Below are positions 11,411 to 22,290 of a DNA stretch of 64,000 nt, one piece after another. The DNA lies in the NCBI GenBank assembly GCA_014529385.2, contig CM043959.1:62201753-62265752 (forward strand), read 5' to 3'. The translations under genes were made by a program, and so were the position numbers. This DNA comes from Adiantum capillus-veneris (taxonomy: Eukaryota; Streptophyta; Polypodiopsida; Polypodiales; Pteridaceae). The notes under the pieces are model-generated. The model was not told where the DNA came from. It saw only the letters and a program-made list of their open reading frames with translations, and searched no databases. Each line of letters opens with the position of its first letter. The stretch's first letter is position 1.

Positions 11411-14154
11411 TACAGAAAATGTCTTAGAAGAGAAAGTCAAAGTCAGTTGATGCAACAGGCTCAACACCAAGTTCTTGGTATCTAGATTTTTACTTACCAA
11501 ATGGTGGAAGTGATGAGAAAGTCCACTTGTTCTTTCAAGATAAAGAGAAATTTCCCTTCAAAGACTATGGTATTGTCAAGGAGATAAAGAAATATTGTTC
11601 AGATCTTGAAATGTCTCCATGCCTTGGAGTAAAACTACTCAATGGTGACTCCTACTTGTTGGAGCCTGTGATCTTTGCTCAAAAATTAGTGAAGGTTGAT
11701 TATGAAGGAGTGACAATGACAAAAGCAGGGTGGGTGGAGCTTCAAGACGACATTCCAAGTGAGAAATTTATAGACTTATATATTGAGGGCTTTAAGAAAG
11801 TCAATCAATATTTAGGTAAATTGAGCAGCACAAAGAAGAATAAGAAGCGAAAGAATGAAGACACAGGTACAACAAATCAATCTAAGATGCTCAAGGAGAG
11901 TCAGACTCCCTCACTTGGAGAAAATAGTGGAAATGTGGCTGAAGAAAATCTTTCAGTTATACCCTTATAGACTCAAGAAGCAGGATATTCTAGTGGACTT
12001 GCAACCCTAACAGTTGGAACCCCCTCAGTAGCAGTGGTTGTGGACTCAGCATCCTTAGCTGTGTTGGACTCTATTATACAACCCAAAGAAAAAGATCTTG
12101 ATAAAGAAGTTGCCAAAACTTCTAAGAGTGGGCTAGATGGATACATCGGAATTGACCACTATTTTAAATTTGGTGTGCAATTTACCCAATTGATCCCAGT
12201 TGAGCAATGCAACCTTGCACCAGATCGATATAGATGCAGACCATTGTCAGATGTATAGGTGAAATATCTCTTGAAGCAATTTGCAGGGCAGTCTAGGCCA
12301 GTCTCCAGTGCAACAGATTTGATGCGGTATAACCCAATTACAAAAATGCCTTTACAAACAGTTGAAGTGCATAGAGCCAAGCTATCAACATACCACTACT
12401 GGATTCTAGCTGGTCAGCATTCCATCATAGCGGCTAGAGATTTTTTGCGTAGCAACAGCACTAAGTATGCTTTGAGAAAAGAGTTCTACAAGTTTAGAAC
12501 TGCAAGGATAGTGGTAGACGCTCCGAAAGAGGTTGCTGTTCAAATTTCCAAAATGGAGAACATGGAGAGAATAACATCAATGAAACACCAGCCTTATGTG
12601 GAGGTCTTTAAGCATGGACGTAGTCAATGGATTGCATATTCTAAACCAACAAAACCCAAGGCAGGTGTTCCTGTCGGTCATCCGAGTCGAGCAGGTTGGG
12701 ATGTAAATTCCACTTCCCTATGCTTGTTTTTGTTACAAATATTTCTTGAAATAAAGTTAATTTTCTTTTATTTATTTTGAAGGCCTTTGTAAATGTGGCG
12801 AATATCGTGTTCAACCATAAATCATTTGCCAACAAAGAAGCACACATGGTCATTAACGATGATGAAATCTATGATCAGTGGATACACATCTTGGAGAAGC
12901 GTCAAACATCAATTGCTCGTGGGAGACAACCAAGCATAACAGCCTTTAGATGCCTATCTGGTTTAGAAGATAATGATGTCAAGGTACTACAACAAGAGAT
13001 GGCAGATGAGAAGATCTGCTTAGTGAAGCAACCACGTCAAGCGGGCATGCTCGACCTCACTGCACGTGCAACCGGTCTTAAAGAAGACCAGGGTTTTTGA
13101 GCCTCAAATGTTGATGGAATTTAAAGAGATAGATCCATCAACAATAGCAGTTACTTCGTGGGATAAATGTAAGTTTCATTATAACCTTACTGATGAGATT
13201 TACAAATCTCTCTTCACGAGTTGTACGCAATGGTTAAATCTCCTACTACAAAAAGGAAAGGAGAAAGAGCCAATTCCTGAGATCACTAAGGGATATGTGC
13301 AGTGGATCATTGCACAAAAGAATGGCACTTCTAGTTTGCAATTCATTTTACCATGGACAATCAAGTGTGTTGGAAAGAATTTGGAAGGCATTGAGTTTCT
13401 CTGCAGTGAGAATAGCTCTAAAATTCGTGTTGGTGTTTGCATCATAGACACAACACACAAAAGTCTTACATCTAGTGGTTGGAGTGCTGCCCAATTTGGT
13501 AAAGTAATTGATGGAGTATGTGGGGTAGCACATCAACCATCAGAGTTTTTAATTGCCGGCTTAGTCAAGTATCAGCATGCTGCTTCCCTAGAGAAGGCAA
13601 TTTCTGAAAAAGCTAAATGGTATGAAATGCATGTTCTACCTTTGAGCTCCTTAATGGGATTAGAAACCATCCAAACATGTGCTCTTTGCGAAGTAATTTT
13701 TGGGGTTTGGGCATTTTTCAGTCAAGGAGAGTAGTACACCAACTACTCGTGTTAAAGAGTCATTGTTGGATCCAATGCATACTCTCTGCATCAATGATGC
13801 GACGAGTATGATGCTGTGACCACGTCCAAATCCTTTTTTGTACGTCGTACAATCAAACGCATCTATCTCAAAGAAGATGATCAAGTGATAGACATCTTCT
13901 CATTAGGCTATGGGACTAAAGAGGCACTACAACAACAGAGAAAGGTGATATCAGTTGCATGTAGTAGTGATCAAATGACACAATTGGAATCTCTTTGCCA
14001 TTCCATAGTGGAAGAAGACCTTGATCTTAAAAGGTGGGTAGGTGTGGATAACAGAGAGAAATTCAATTCCAAGGATTCAGAGGAAGAAGAAATTGAAGAA
14101 CCATTGGATGCAAGTGCTGAGGCCGTTCTAGAAAGTCTACAAGAAACAGGTTAA
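11411..14154 (+). pseudogene. ParB-like / DNA methyltransferase-like gene, intron-containing, decayed
   Basis: It reads from an ATG at 11,419 (just after a splice-acceptor-like TTTTTACAG) to a TAA near 14,154. The first ~180 residues are of unknown family. About 12,160-12,580 encodes a ParB/Srx-like domain: FTQLIPVEQ, then RYRCRPLSDV, then YWILAGQHSIIAARDFL (the G-x-R/H-xxxAA box) and KMENMER. After an 80-bp intron (12,703-12,782) comes about 300 residues ending in QVIDIFSLGYGTKEAL, which resembles motif I (the SAM-binding FxGxG loop) of beta-type N6/N4 DNA methyltransferases, a class in which this motif is C-terminal. CIIDTTH upstream may correspond to a degenerated DPPY catalytic motif. Breaks: TAG at 11,425, 11,968, 12,256 and 13,732, and frameshifts near 13,080 and 13,800. 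ParB-like is fairly secure; methyltransferase is tentative. Confidence 0.55.
12703..12782 (+). other. Predicted spliceosomal intron in the ParB/methyltransferase-like gene
   Basis: GAT|GTAAAT donor and TTTATTTTGAAG|GCC acceptor flank 80 bp of T-rich sequence. Removing it joins the two reading frames in phase 0 (…GWD then AFVNVANIVF). The clean GT-AG boundaries and pyrimidine-rich end argue that the gene once had eukaryotic expression. Confidence 0.65.
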
Positions 14155-15254
14155 GCTAGCCATCCATGATATTACATTACTGATATTTAGATTATTATTT
14201 TTGTCATTTTATTTTATTTGTCCCATCTCAAATCTGCCCATGATGTTAAAAACATTGATGTTTGGCTCGTTATTTTTCTCAATTTATTTTCTTTGAAAAA
14301 ATGTGAACTTGTGAGTTTGAGTTTTTTCACAATAAATGAATTAGACTTAAGTGTATGATATTATATGGACATGTTTTGGTAAATAGAATTCTACATTTAT
14401 ATATGGTCATACGATATATATTATGTAATATTTTAAAGTTAATTGATCATATGAGGTTTGGGAAGAATACACTATGACTTGAGGATCATAGAGTTCTTTG
14501 TAGACATGACACCCTATGGCGCTAGGGCCATAGAATCCCCAAAAGAAAATGGGATACCCTACAACCTTACAGATGTAGGGTGATTACACCGAGTCTCTAA
14601 AAGGGCACATAAGCATCTGGGTTACTCTATAGCCTTAGGCCCATAGGGTGTCAACATAGAATCCCCCAAAAGCATTTGGCTACCCTACAATCTTACGGAT
14701 ATAGGGTGATTACATAGAGCCTTTAAAAGGGCACATAAGCATTTGGGATAGTCTACAGCCTTAAGGCCATAGGATTTCAACATAGCTATCCTACAATCTT
14801 ATGTATATAGAGAGATTACATAAAGTATCTAAACCGGCACATGAGTATTTGGGCTATTCTAGAAGGAAACATAAGTTATCCAAGAGCATTTGGGATACCC
14901 TAAGTCCTTAGGGCCATAGGGTGGTGACATAGAATCTCCACAAGGGCACTTAAATCACCCCACGGATGCAAATCACCTAGCTCTTATGGACACATGTTAT
15001 AAAACATCACATGACACCCTATGGCCTTTAGACCATACGTTGGTTATTCTAGGTCACCTAAAGACTCTTTAAGTGTTTCAAGAACATTTTTCGTTGGCCT
15101 TATATCTTGTGTCCATATACATTAGGGACATATATTTCTTATCTTGTGATTAAGGTTTATTATTCTATTGAGAATGAAATAAGCTAGAAAAAACTAAAAA
15201 GAAATTAGGCCTCAAAATTCCAAAATGAGAGTTTGAACAACTGATGTATGATCA
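13195..15254 (+). repeat. Inverted-repeat arm, partner at 56,023-58,085
   Basis: From AAATCTCTCTTCACGAG (about 13,200) to TTGAACAACTGATGTATGATCAT (15,254) the sequence matches the reverse complement of 56,023-58,085 at high identity by eye. It covers the methyltransferase-like half of the gene plus minisatellite array 2. Both boundaries are sharp: left inside the gene, right at the gypsy-2 tail. Confidence 0.85.
14490..15060 (+). repeat. Minisatellite array 2 (long-unit type)
   Basis: About four units of roughly 110-140 bp contain ACCCTAC...GTAGGGTGATTACA, AAAGGGCACATAAGCATTTGGG and a CCTTAGGCCCATAGGGTG core. It shares the palindromic CCTATGG...CCATAGG theme with array 1, but the spacer is different. 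An inverted copy lies at 56,235-56,790. Confidence 0.85.
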
Positions 15255-15616
15255 TGTTGGTTCTTCGCTATGATAACCGACTTGATACTCGACTTGACAA
15301 TTTTTTTTTGCAAAGATGGGAGGGACCTTTCATGATAAAAACAAAGTTTGGGAATGGTAGTTACAGATTAGCAAATTTATCAGAAAAACTCGACAAGACC
15401 AGAGTCAATGGATGGAGATTAAAGCCCTACTTTCAACGTATCAATCCGTTGATAGGGAGTCATCTGCCTATATCGTCTAAGCTCCAAATTGACATGGCTC
15501 CCTTCGGCTTGGCCAATGCTCCACCTATTTTTAAAGCTTTGATGTGCAAAGAAGAACCAGCCTTGGAATCTGAACATACCCAAGGCAACCCTCCCATCTC
15601 CGATTTATGGGATTGA
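15255..15616 (+). pseudogene. gypsy-2 pol C-terminal tail (plus copy)
   Basis: It reads MLVLRYDNRLDTRLD, WEGPFMIKTKFGNGSYRL, KTRVNGWRLKPYFQRINPL, then an ending SDLWD before TGA. It is nearly identical to the tail of the inverted gypsy-2 at 41,816-42,190. The upstream integrase is missing: the homology starts abruptly at ATGATCATG, where the ParB/methyltransferase repeat arm ends, so this is a recombination or truncation junction. Confidence 0.85.
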
Positions 15617-15770
15617 GGTAATGAAAAGCAGGTCTAATGGAGTAAAACATTGCATGACACTCCTCCTATTGAAAAAAAAAAAAGTGGAAAAGGAAAAATG
15701 ACCAAAAAAAGAGAAAAAAAAGAAGAAAAAGAAGCAACACAGTCCTCCTAAAGATATGAATATCTCTAGG

Positions 15771-15788
15771 CTTGGGGGAGGGCTAATA
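15771..15788 (+). promoter_or_regulatory. gypsy-2 polypurine tract
   Basis: CTTGGGGGAGGGCTAAT lies directly before TGAGTGGCAT at 15,789. The same core marks the 3' LTR boundary in gypsy-1 (3331-3347) and in the inverted gypsy-2 (about 41,646-41,665). Confidence 0.75.
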
Positions 15789-17880
15789 TGAGTGGCATAA
15801 AATGGTAACCATCTTTTTGCAACATTTGTCAGCCTACTCAACGTCCTCTTCCTCATATGTGTATATATTTTTCTACGCTATTAAGTTATCTAGAGTAAAT
15901 TCCCCCTATTCATTTAACCTTTGTGGCGACACATACATTATACTCTTCCCAAAAATGTCACCTTAGTCATATATTTCTATTACCACCCTTTTCTTTTTTG
16001 CTTTGTAAATAGAATAAGCATACAATAATGAACTATATACCCCCAAAATTTCTTACCTCTTGTGAATTAGTAGTAGAAAAATAATATATCCATCTTCCAC
16101 CCCATATAGATAAATTCCCATGGAAATCAACTCTCCGCTTGTCTTTACCAAAGATTATGGTCCCTCTCTACAAGTCTTCTATGCCCCCTACATAGGTGGC
16201 CCAATATCTCTTAAGAATATACATATAGTTTCTCTCCTTTCAAAAAGACTCCAATTGTATATTCCCCTTGGATGCATACAAGCAAAGGGCCCATACAAGA
16301 AGACTTGGAAGCAAAAGGTTCCCTAGCCTAGTGTGGACCTTCCAAACCGAATTCCTTGGCGCATGGGCGTGAAGAATAGTCCAAATTCATATCAAACATG
16401 TTGAGAAGGTCAATTTCTCCTTTTGAAGCATGTCATTCCGAGCTACAAGTAAAACGTTATGGTCAAAATAGTGTAAATCTGTCAAATTCGCAGCAAAAGG
16501 GAACTGTAAATCAAGTAAATCAAGAGGGTGAGATCTTATTTTTCCCCTAATCATCTTCTAGAAGAGAAATGAGTGTTCAAGTTCACTTGCATGTGATGGG
16601 ACTAACCTAAAGATGCTTTCTAAATGCCAAGACAGACAAGTTGAGATACCCCGCAGGAGCCACCCGTAGGGCCTCATGGTGGGGCCCACCTACATTATGC
16701 ACCCCTATGGAGCCTTCACGGTCTAAAATGATATTTTTGGTGAATAAATAGTCCCTTTTATGTCCAAAATTCAATGAGTGTTCAAAGGACACTTAATTAT
16801 GTCTAATCACTTACTCTAATTAAGTGTAGCATAATCCCACTCCTACACAACTATAAATAGCCCCCCTTGGAGAGACTCAAGGACACACACCTATATTTTG
16901 AGCTTCATGTTGTTTCTTGATCAATAGTAGAGAAAACCCCAACTCTCCCTCTTTCACATTCTCCCTCCTAACCCTCCTCTTTGGAGGAAGTGCAACTCTA
17001 TTCTCCACTCTTTCCATTTTACAATCTCTTACTCCATCAACCCAATAAATCATTTGTAGCACCTCAATAACTTGTAAATACATCATGATCTCTGTCATGG
17101 TTATGTTAATGATCATGAAATCATCTTCAAAAACTTTTAAGTGTCGCAATTCGTGATGGTTAGCCAGCGTCTGTCCTCCCCTTAAAAGGTGTGCGAGAAA
17201 TCAAGTAAGTGTTCTATTCTCAATTTACCATTGGTTTGTTTCTTCACACTTATTCAATTGGTCTAGAGAAATTTCTCACTCCAACTCTCTTTTTCTTCAT
17301 TACATATGCATGTGGATACCTCTCATGGAGATGAGCTCTCTATGCAAAGTGTGTTAGTTTGATGTAAGTGATTCTCTTGTGTGTTTGAGAGGCAAGTCTT
17401 GTGCGCATGATTTTTTTGATGAGTGCTTGAGAGAGGAAGAGTTTGGATGTATTATGGGTATTCTTATGGGGAGAAGGTGAGTGCTATTCCACAAATTGCA
17501 TATTTCATTTTGATGCACGGCATTGGGTTGCATAATTGTTGATGGTGTTCAAGTGTCCAAAGTGTCTATAGAGTAAGGGGGTTTTCAAAGTGTGTTGCTT
17601 GAGTGGGTGAGTGCAAGTGTTATTTTGATTGGTTTCCTTCTCCACTCCCAAAAGAAGGTGGTGCCCCAAGTAGTGTGCGTACCTCTTTACGAACATTTTG
17701 TGAGGGTAGGCCCATTGGTTTGGGTTTAGAGGCCCCATTTCAAAAAGCTCGCCCTCATAAAGTGATGCCCCCACTGAGGAACATATTTCCAAGTTACCTT
17801 CAAATTTTTTAGTGATGAAAAATGGAGTTCCCATCTATCCATTTCATTTTGCACAACACATTAGAGTAAATGTTCACATA
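15789..17880 (+). repeat. gypsy-2 LTR (plus copy)
   Basis: A non-coding region of about 2 kb between the polypurine tract and the gag leader. It contains a TATA-box-like CTATAAATAG at 16,851-16,860 followed by a C-rich start region. Up to 17,758 it matches the reverse complement of 39,571-41,645. The exact 3' end is uncertain: candidate CA termini lie around 17,860-17,880 and I could not settle the primer-binding site. Small ORFs on either strand are not convincing. Confidence 0.65.
16852..16859 (+). promoter_or_regulatory. TATA box in gypsy-2 LTR
   Basis: TATAAATA is followed about 30 bp downstream by GAGACTCAAGGACAC. It is preserved in the inverted copy at about 40,502-40,509. This is the likely core promoter for the genomic RNA. 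Confidence 0.6.
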
Positions 17881-18419
17881 GATAGAAAAGTCTTTTTCTA
17901 GCAACACATTGTTTTTATGTTTGGTGCAGAAAGACTTAGAGAAATACTGGCATCACCCAATCCAATTATACTTCCAATCATCAATTATGAAACTTCTTTT
18001 GATGTTCACGTTTTCATTTTGTTTTAAAGGCAGGAACAAGGAGTGGTGAAGGGGTGCTCAAGGGCCATATGAAGGAACGAGTTCTTCAAACCAACAACGA
18101 GGAGTAGCACATGAATCACGATCAAAACAATGAACCTTTTAAGCCTATTGCTCGGCAATCCATTCATATAATCATTGCAACTAAGTTTAGGTTTCAATCT
18201 ATCATAAGGAGGATATTTGGATCCACTCGTCTCAATGAAATCAATGCTTCAATTAATCCATTTATTCTACCTATGATAAAGTACGAATTAACAATGGATG
18301 TGTACATCTTCATTTTAATGTAATTAGATTTATACTGTCAACAATCTTGTGCGGCCCGTAAGAGAAAAGTTTCTTTAAAAAAAAAGAAATTTCAAAAAGT
18401 CTAAACAAAATGTCAAGTT

Positions 18420-19204
18420 CTTTTCCCACGTTTTATGCAAGAAGTGGGGAAGATGTGCAAGAGTTTCTTGACAACTTGGAGATGGCACATCTCATATCCG
18501 GGAGAGATGAAGAGGAAGTAAAGCTATGAGCCTTCCCGTTGGTTCTAAAAGCAGAAGCTAAAGCATGGTATGAGACCTTGCAACCCCAAATCAAGTCCAA
18601 TTGGGAGAGACTGCGAGCAAGATTCCTCTCCAAGTTCGGGCAAGGTGATACTTCTGAAGGACTATGGAAATGTCTTATTGGACATAAGCAGGTATCACTT
18701 GAAGACTATCCCTCTTATGAAGCAACCTTTGTCAATCTATGGGGTAGGTGAGAGGCTACATTAGAAAATCATGGTGGTGCACCTAACTTTCTAAAAAAAA
18801 AGAGATTCATGGTTGGCTTGTATCCACTTTTAAAGGCTAAAGTAGAGCTAAAATTCCCATCCACCTTCGAAGAAGCACGTGAGGTAGCCATTATCAATTT
18901 TAGAAAACTACACTTACAAGCACATAGAGCAAGGGGTTTGAATGAAGTGAGTGAAAGGGAGTCTTCACAAACCATGGAAGCACCAATTAGGGCCCCTTTT
19001 GCACAATCTTCACAAATAGGAGATAACTCTCAACAAGAGGTTTTACAAAGGCTAACTCAAAAGCTTGAGAACCTCACTCTGAATCTAGTACAGGGCCTAC
19101 CTCAACAACGACAACCAAGAGAAGGGAATCGCAATCAATGAAGACAAGCTCAAGAGTTGCGATGTTGGAATTGCAATGAAATGGGCCATGGCATGTACAA
19201 TTGT
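18420..19204 (+). pseudogene. gypsy-2 Gag with CCHC zinc knuckle
   Basis: The Retrotrans_gag-like domain reads GEDVQEFLDNLEMAHLI, AEAKAWYETLQPQIKSNWER, LRARFLSKFGQGDTSEGL, then KVELKFPSTFEEAREVAI. A Gln-rich linker follows, and then the zinc knuckle CWNCNEMGHGMYNC at 19,163-19,204, spacing C-x2-C-x4-H-x4-C. In-frame TGA codons occur near 18,528, 18,750 and 19,139, each one a plausible CGA-to-TGA change. Lies downstream of the LTR in the expected order and orientation. Confidence 0.85.
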
Positions 19205-19368
19205 CCACATCCAAGGTGACTTCCGGGAGACATATATCCCCCCACACCACCTCCTCTCACTGTGCAGCAAGAACAAGCTCAAGGCCCACAAATCCTTCGT
19301 CGACCACCACCACCAGAAAATATACCTCCCGTCCCACATGAGGAGGAAGAAAGAGGAGTCAACATCAT

Positions 19369-19867
19369 ATGCCGGCAGAAAAACGCACAAGAGCACATGA
19401 TAAGCATGAAGACATGAGAAGTGAAGGAACAAATTCAGCTAGAAGGGACAAGAAGAAGAAGTCAAAGATGGAAGAAGCTGAAAGTAGCAGGAAGAAAAGA
19501 TCAAGGCGAAGGGAAATTGGTATCAACGACTTCCCATTGGGAAAGGAGCTAGAGCCCTACAACATCTTGGAGGATTTACAAACCCAAAAGCCAAACATTT
19601 CATGGCCTCAATGTCTACACCTATCAACCAAAGTAAGAAGGCAATGGCCAAAGTTGGTAAGTACAAGAATTCCAAAAAAGAAAGCAAATCTTTCCATTAA
19701 GGTTGTTGTCTCAAAGCTACAAAAAGATGTGGAACCCATTGTGGATGCTTACATAAGGGATAAAAAGGTGTCTAATGTATATGTTGATGGTGGAGCTCAA
19801 ATGTGTGTGATCACGAAAAATTCAATGAACAGGTTAGGGATTGAAATTACAAAGTCCTCTAATTGTC
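19369..19867 (+). pseudogene. gypsy-2 basic linker and N-terminal half of protease
   Basis: A Lys/Arg-rich stretch is followed by VSNVYVDGGAQMCVITKNSM, where VDGGA is the aspartic protease active site typical of Tat elements (DGG rather than DSG). The protease is cut off after NRLGIEITKSSNCQ at 19,867, where copy A of the large duplication starts. The missing half (ending YPIILGRPWL) is found in inverse orientation at 45,395-45,643, so the two pieces could be halves of one element split by rearrangement. Confidence 0.85.
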
Positions 19868-20762
19868 AAGACATACTCACTCACACCCTCATCAAGTAAT
19901 CTGTGCGCATTTTGGTGAGCGGCTGCAAGTTCGACAGCTGCCAATTTCAGTTTCGGCAATTTCGACAATCAAATTCAATTGTCTATCGAATATGGCATCA
20001 AAAGTCAACATGCACACAAATCGGCAAGATCCCACACTCGGAAATGTTTTTTTTTTTTTTTGCAAATACAGCTTCTCAAAACAATGAAGTGGTGCAAGAA
20101 AGCTTCAAGACAAGCTTTTCTCACAGTATATCAAAACGCTTCAAAAGCTCAAGTCGGCAAGGAAGAGCCAAACAAGTTTTTTATACACGGAGTTCCACTA
20201 AGGCCAAAGAAGATTTTCTTGGAGAACCAAGAGGTACATCAAAAGATGTTGAACATCCAGATCCGCTTCGAGACCACAGTACAAGTTTTTTCATCAACTA
20301 TTTTTTGCCAGTTTAGTGTTATAGTTTTTTGTCAACTTTTGTCTATTGTCAAAACCATCATAAAATTTCAGTCAAAGCCTTATTTTTGCCTATAAATTGT
20401 CAACTATTGTCATGCCATGTCAAAAATTGTACGAGTTATAGACACTGCCACACAGATAAGTGGTAAGACCTCCAAATTTTTTGTCAGTTCTCAGCTCATT
20501 TTTGTTGCACTCTCATGAGGTTATTGGGTACACCTTAAACCCAAGGTTTGGTAGTGAACCAAAAACTCCATTTTTGGTAGCTACATATTGGGACTACACC
20601 CTATCTGTTCAAGGAGGGGGGGGGGTACTGATCTAGCACCAGGTTATGGATACACCAAAAATCCTTGGTTGTGAGAAAACCTAAAACTCACATTTGACGA
20701 GAATTTCCAAAAACTCGAGGTATCATGAGATGGCCTGTCTAGTTCGGGTTTGAGGGGGGGAT
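19868..20762 (+). mobile_element. Copia-like 3' internal remnant (copy A)
   Basis: It begins with DILTHTLIK, which resembles the DI(L/F)TK-L motif near the end of copia RNase H. About 850 bp of non-coding sequence follow, ending in a G-rich tract (GAGGGGGGGATTG) that works as a polypurine tract for the LTR at 20,763. The copia assignment is weak because only one short motif supports it; a non-autonomous element with a non-coding internal region is equally possible. The same segment is at 45,829-46,728. Confidence 0.45.
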
Positions 20763-21090
20763 TGTTGGGTTCAAGCCCTTTGCGGGTCAGCCCGTGGGAA
20801 ACTCCTCTTATAGGCATGCAATAAAGTTCAGTTAAAGTAAAGTTTGCATGGAAAGAAAAACGCCTTTATATGTAAGGTTAACCAATCATCAAATAATATT
20901 GCATCTTATTTTTTGCTTTGTCTTGTGTCGAATCTTTCTCTCTCTCTCCATCTCTCGTCCTCTGCAGCATCACACAGCTCCTCGCCATGGCCCTCAGGTG
21001 GCATCCTCCCAAGCTCCAACCCCAACACCATACCTCTTGTACATAAGCAAGCTTTCAATAAGTCAATAAAGAGCTCTATTTCTGTGTACA
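20763..21090 (+). repeat. LTR, copia-like, 328 bp (copy A)
   Basis: It starts TGTTGGGTTC immediately after a polypurine tract and ends in GTGTACA. Inside are AATAAAG near 20,820, CTTTATATG (TATA-like) near 20,866 and a CT-rich leader. No primer-binding site follows, so it is a 3' or remnant LTR. Its paralogue is at 46,729-47,056. Confidence 0.7.
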
Positions 21091-22290
21091 TGATTTTTGT
21101 TAGAGATCCTCAAAATGAATCTAATGCTTTAGCAAAAGAAATATAAATAATCAAAAGGAATTAGAGTTATCCAATTTCCTCAATGGGCTTCAAGATGTTT
21201 TATTGACGATGTTCGTTGTGAACTACCTCCAAGGCAATGGCAACCATGCTGTTGAACTTCTTCTAGGATGTTCACCGCCTAATATACCTCCTTATAGAGT
21301 TTCCCAAGCTTATCAAGAGGAGATTATGCAGAAAGTGCATGAGCTAGTTGAGAAGGGCATGGTTAGGCCTAACTCATCTCCATTTTTTTCACTAGTGTTA
21401 TTAGTGCAAATGAAAGACGACACATATCGTATGTGTGTCAACTATAGAGCACTAAATAGAATCGCTATCAAAATAGGTTTCTCGTTCCACGGCTAGAAGA
21501 CCTATTTGATAAGCTACAACGGCTGACCTACTTCAGTAGGATTGACCTAAAAAGTAGCTACCATCAAATAAGCATAGTTGATCAAGACATTGTAAAGACC
21601 ACTTTTTGCACTACATTTGGTCTTTACGAGTACATTGTCATGCCTTTTGGCTTGACCAATGCACCAGCCACAATTAACTGCTTGATGGAGAAGCTATTTA
21701 GGCCTCACCGAACCTTTACAGGACTGTTCTTTGATGATATGATCATCTACTCTAATTCACTAGACGAACACAAGCAACACCTCCAGGTAATATTCCAAGT
21801 TTTATGAGAGAATAAACTTTATATTGATCGAAAGAAAAGTGAGTTTTTCTTCCAAAAGATTCAATATTTAGGTCACATTTTCTCTCAAGATGGCATCCAA
21901 ATGGATCCATCAAAGCTACAGGTAATAAAAGCATAGCCTAATCCAAGGAATCTACATGAACTAAGAAGCTTTATAGGTATGTGTGCATACTATAGACGCT
22001 TCATAGAAAAGTTCTCACAAATTGCGAGACCATTACATGACCTAACAAAGAAAAAAATTAGGTATATATGGTCCACCAAGGAGAGCAATGCTTTCAAAAA
22101 GCTTAAAGAAAAGCTTATCTCTCAACCTGTGCTTACACTACCGGATCTATCAAAGTCATTTGAGGTCCAATGCGACACTTGTGGTGATTGCCTTGGAGTT
22201 GTTTTTCTCCAAGAAGGGCACTCCATAGCCTATGAAAGTCGAAGTCTCGACCCTGTTGAGCAAGCTCTAGGCTTTATCTTCTCCACATGT
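21091..22290 (+). pseudogene. gypsy-3 reverse transcriptase fragment (copy A)
   Basis: Across three frames the order is: pre-[75 protein letters not shown], the catalytic FFDDMIIYS, then YLGHIFSQDGI, LRSFIGMCAYYRRFI and the start of RNase H (QCDTCGDCLGVV). The segment stops in RNase H at about 22,290. Breaks include TGA near 21,806 (CGA likely before), TAG at 21,934-21,936 where copy C keeps TGG, and a frameshift near 21,480. This is a different lineage from the Tat elements here. Confidence 0.88.

Noticed and set aside
10285-15060. Palindromic direct repeats with spacers suggesting a CRISPR array
   Set aside because: Spacers are themselves repeated and similar, repeats are degenerate, no cas genes exist, and the context is eukaryotic.
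16877-17149. 90-codon minus-strand ORF, also found at 40,212-40,484
   Set aside because: Antisense to the gypsy-2 LTR downstream of its TATA box; conservation follows from LTR duplication and there is no known domain.
17505-17834. 109-codon minus-strand ORF, repeated at 39,589-39,822
   Set aside because: Within the gypsy-2 LTR or leader; the second copy is part of the same inverted LTR, and no domain is visible.
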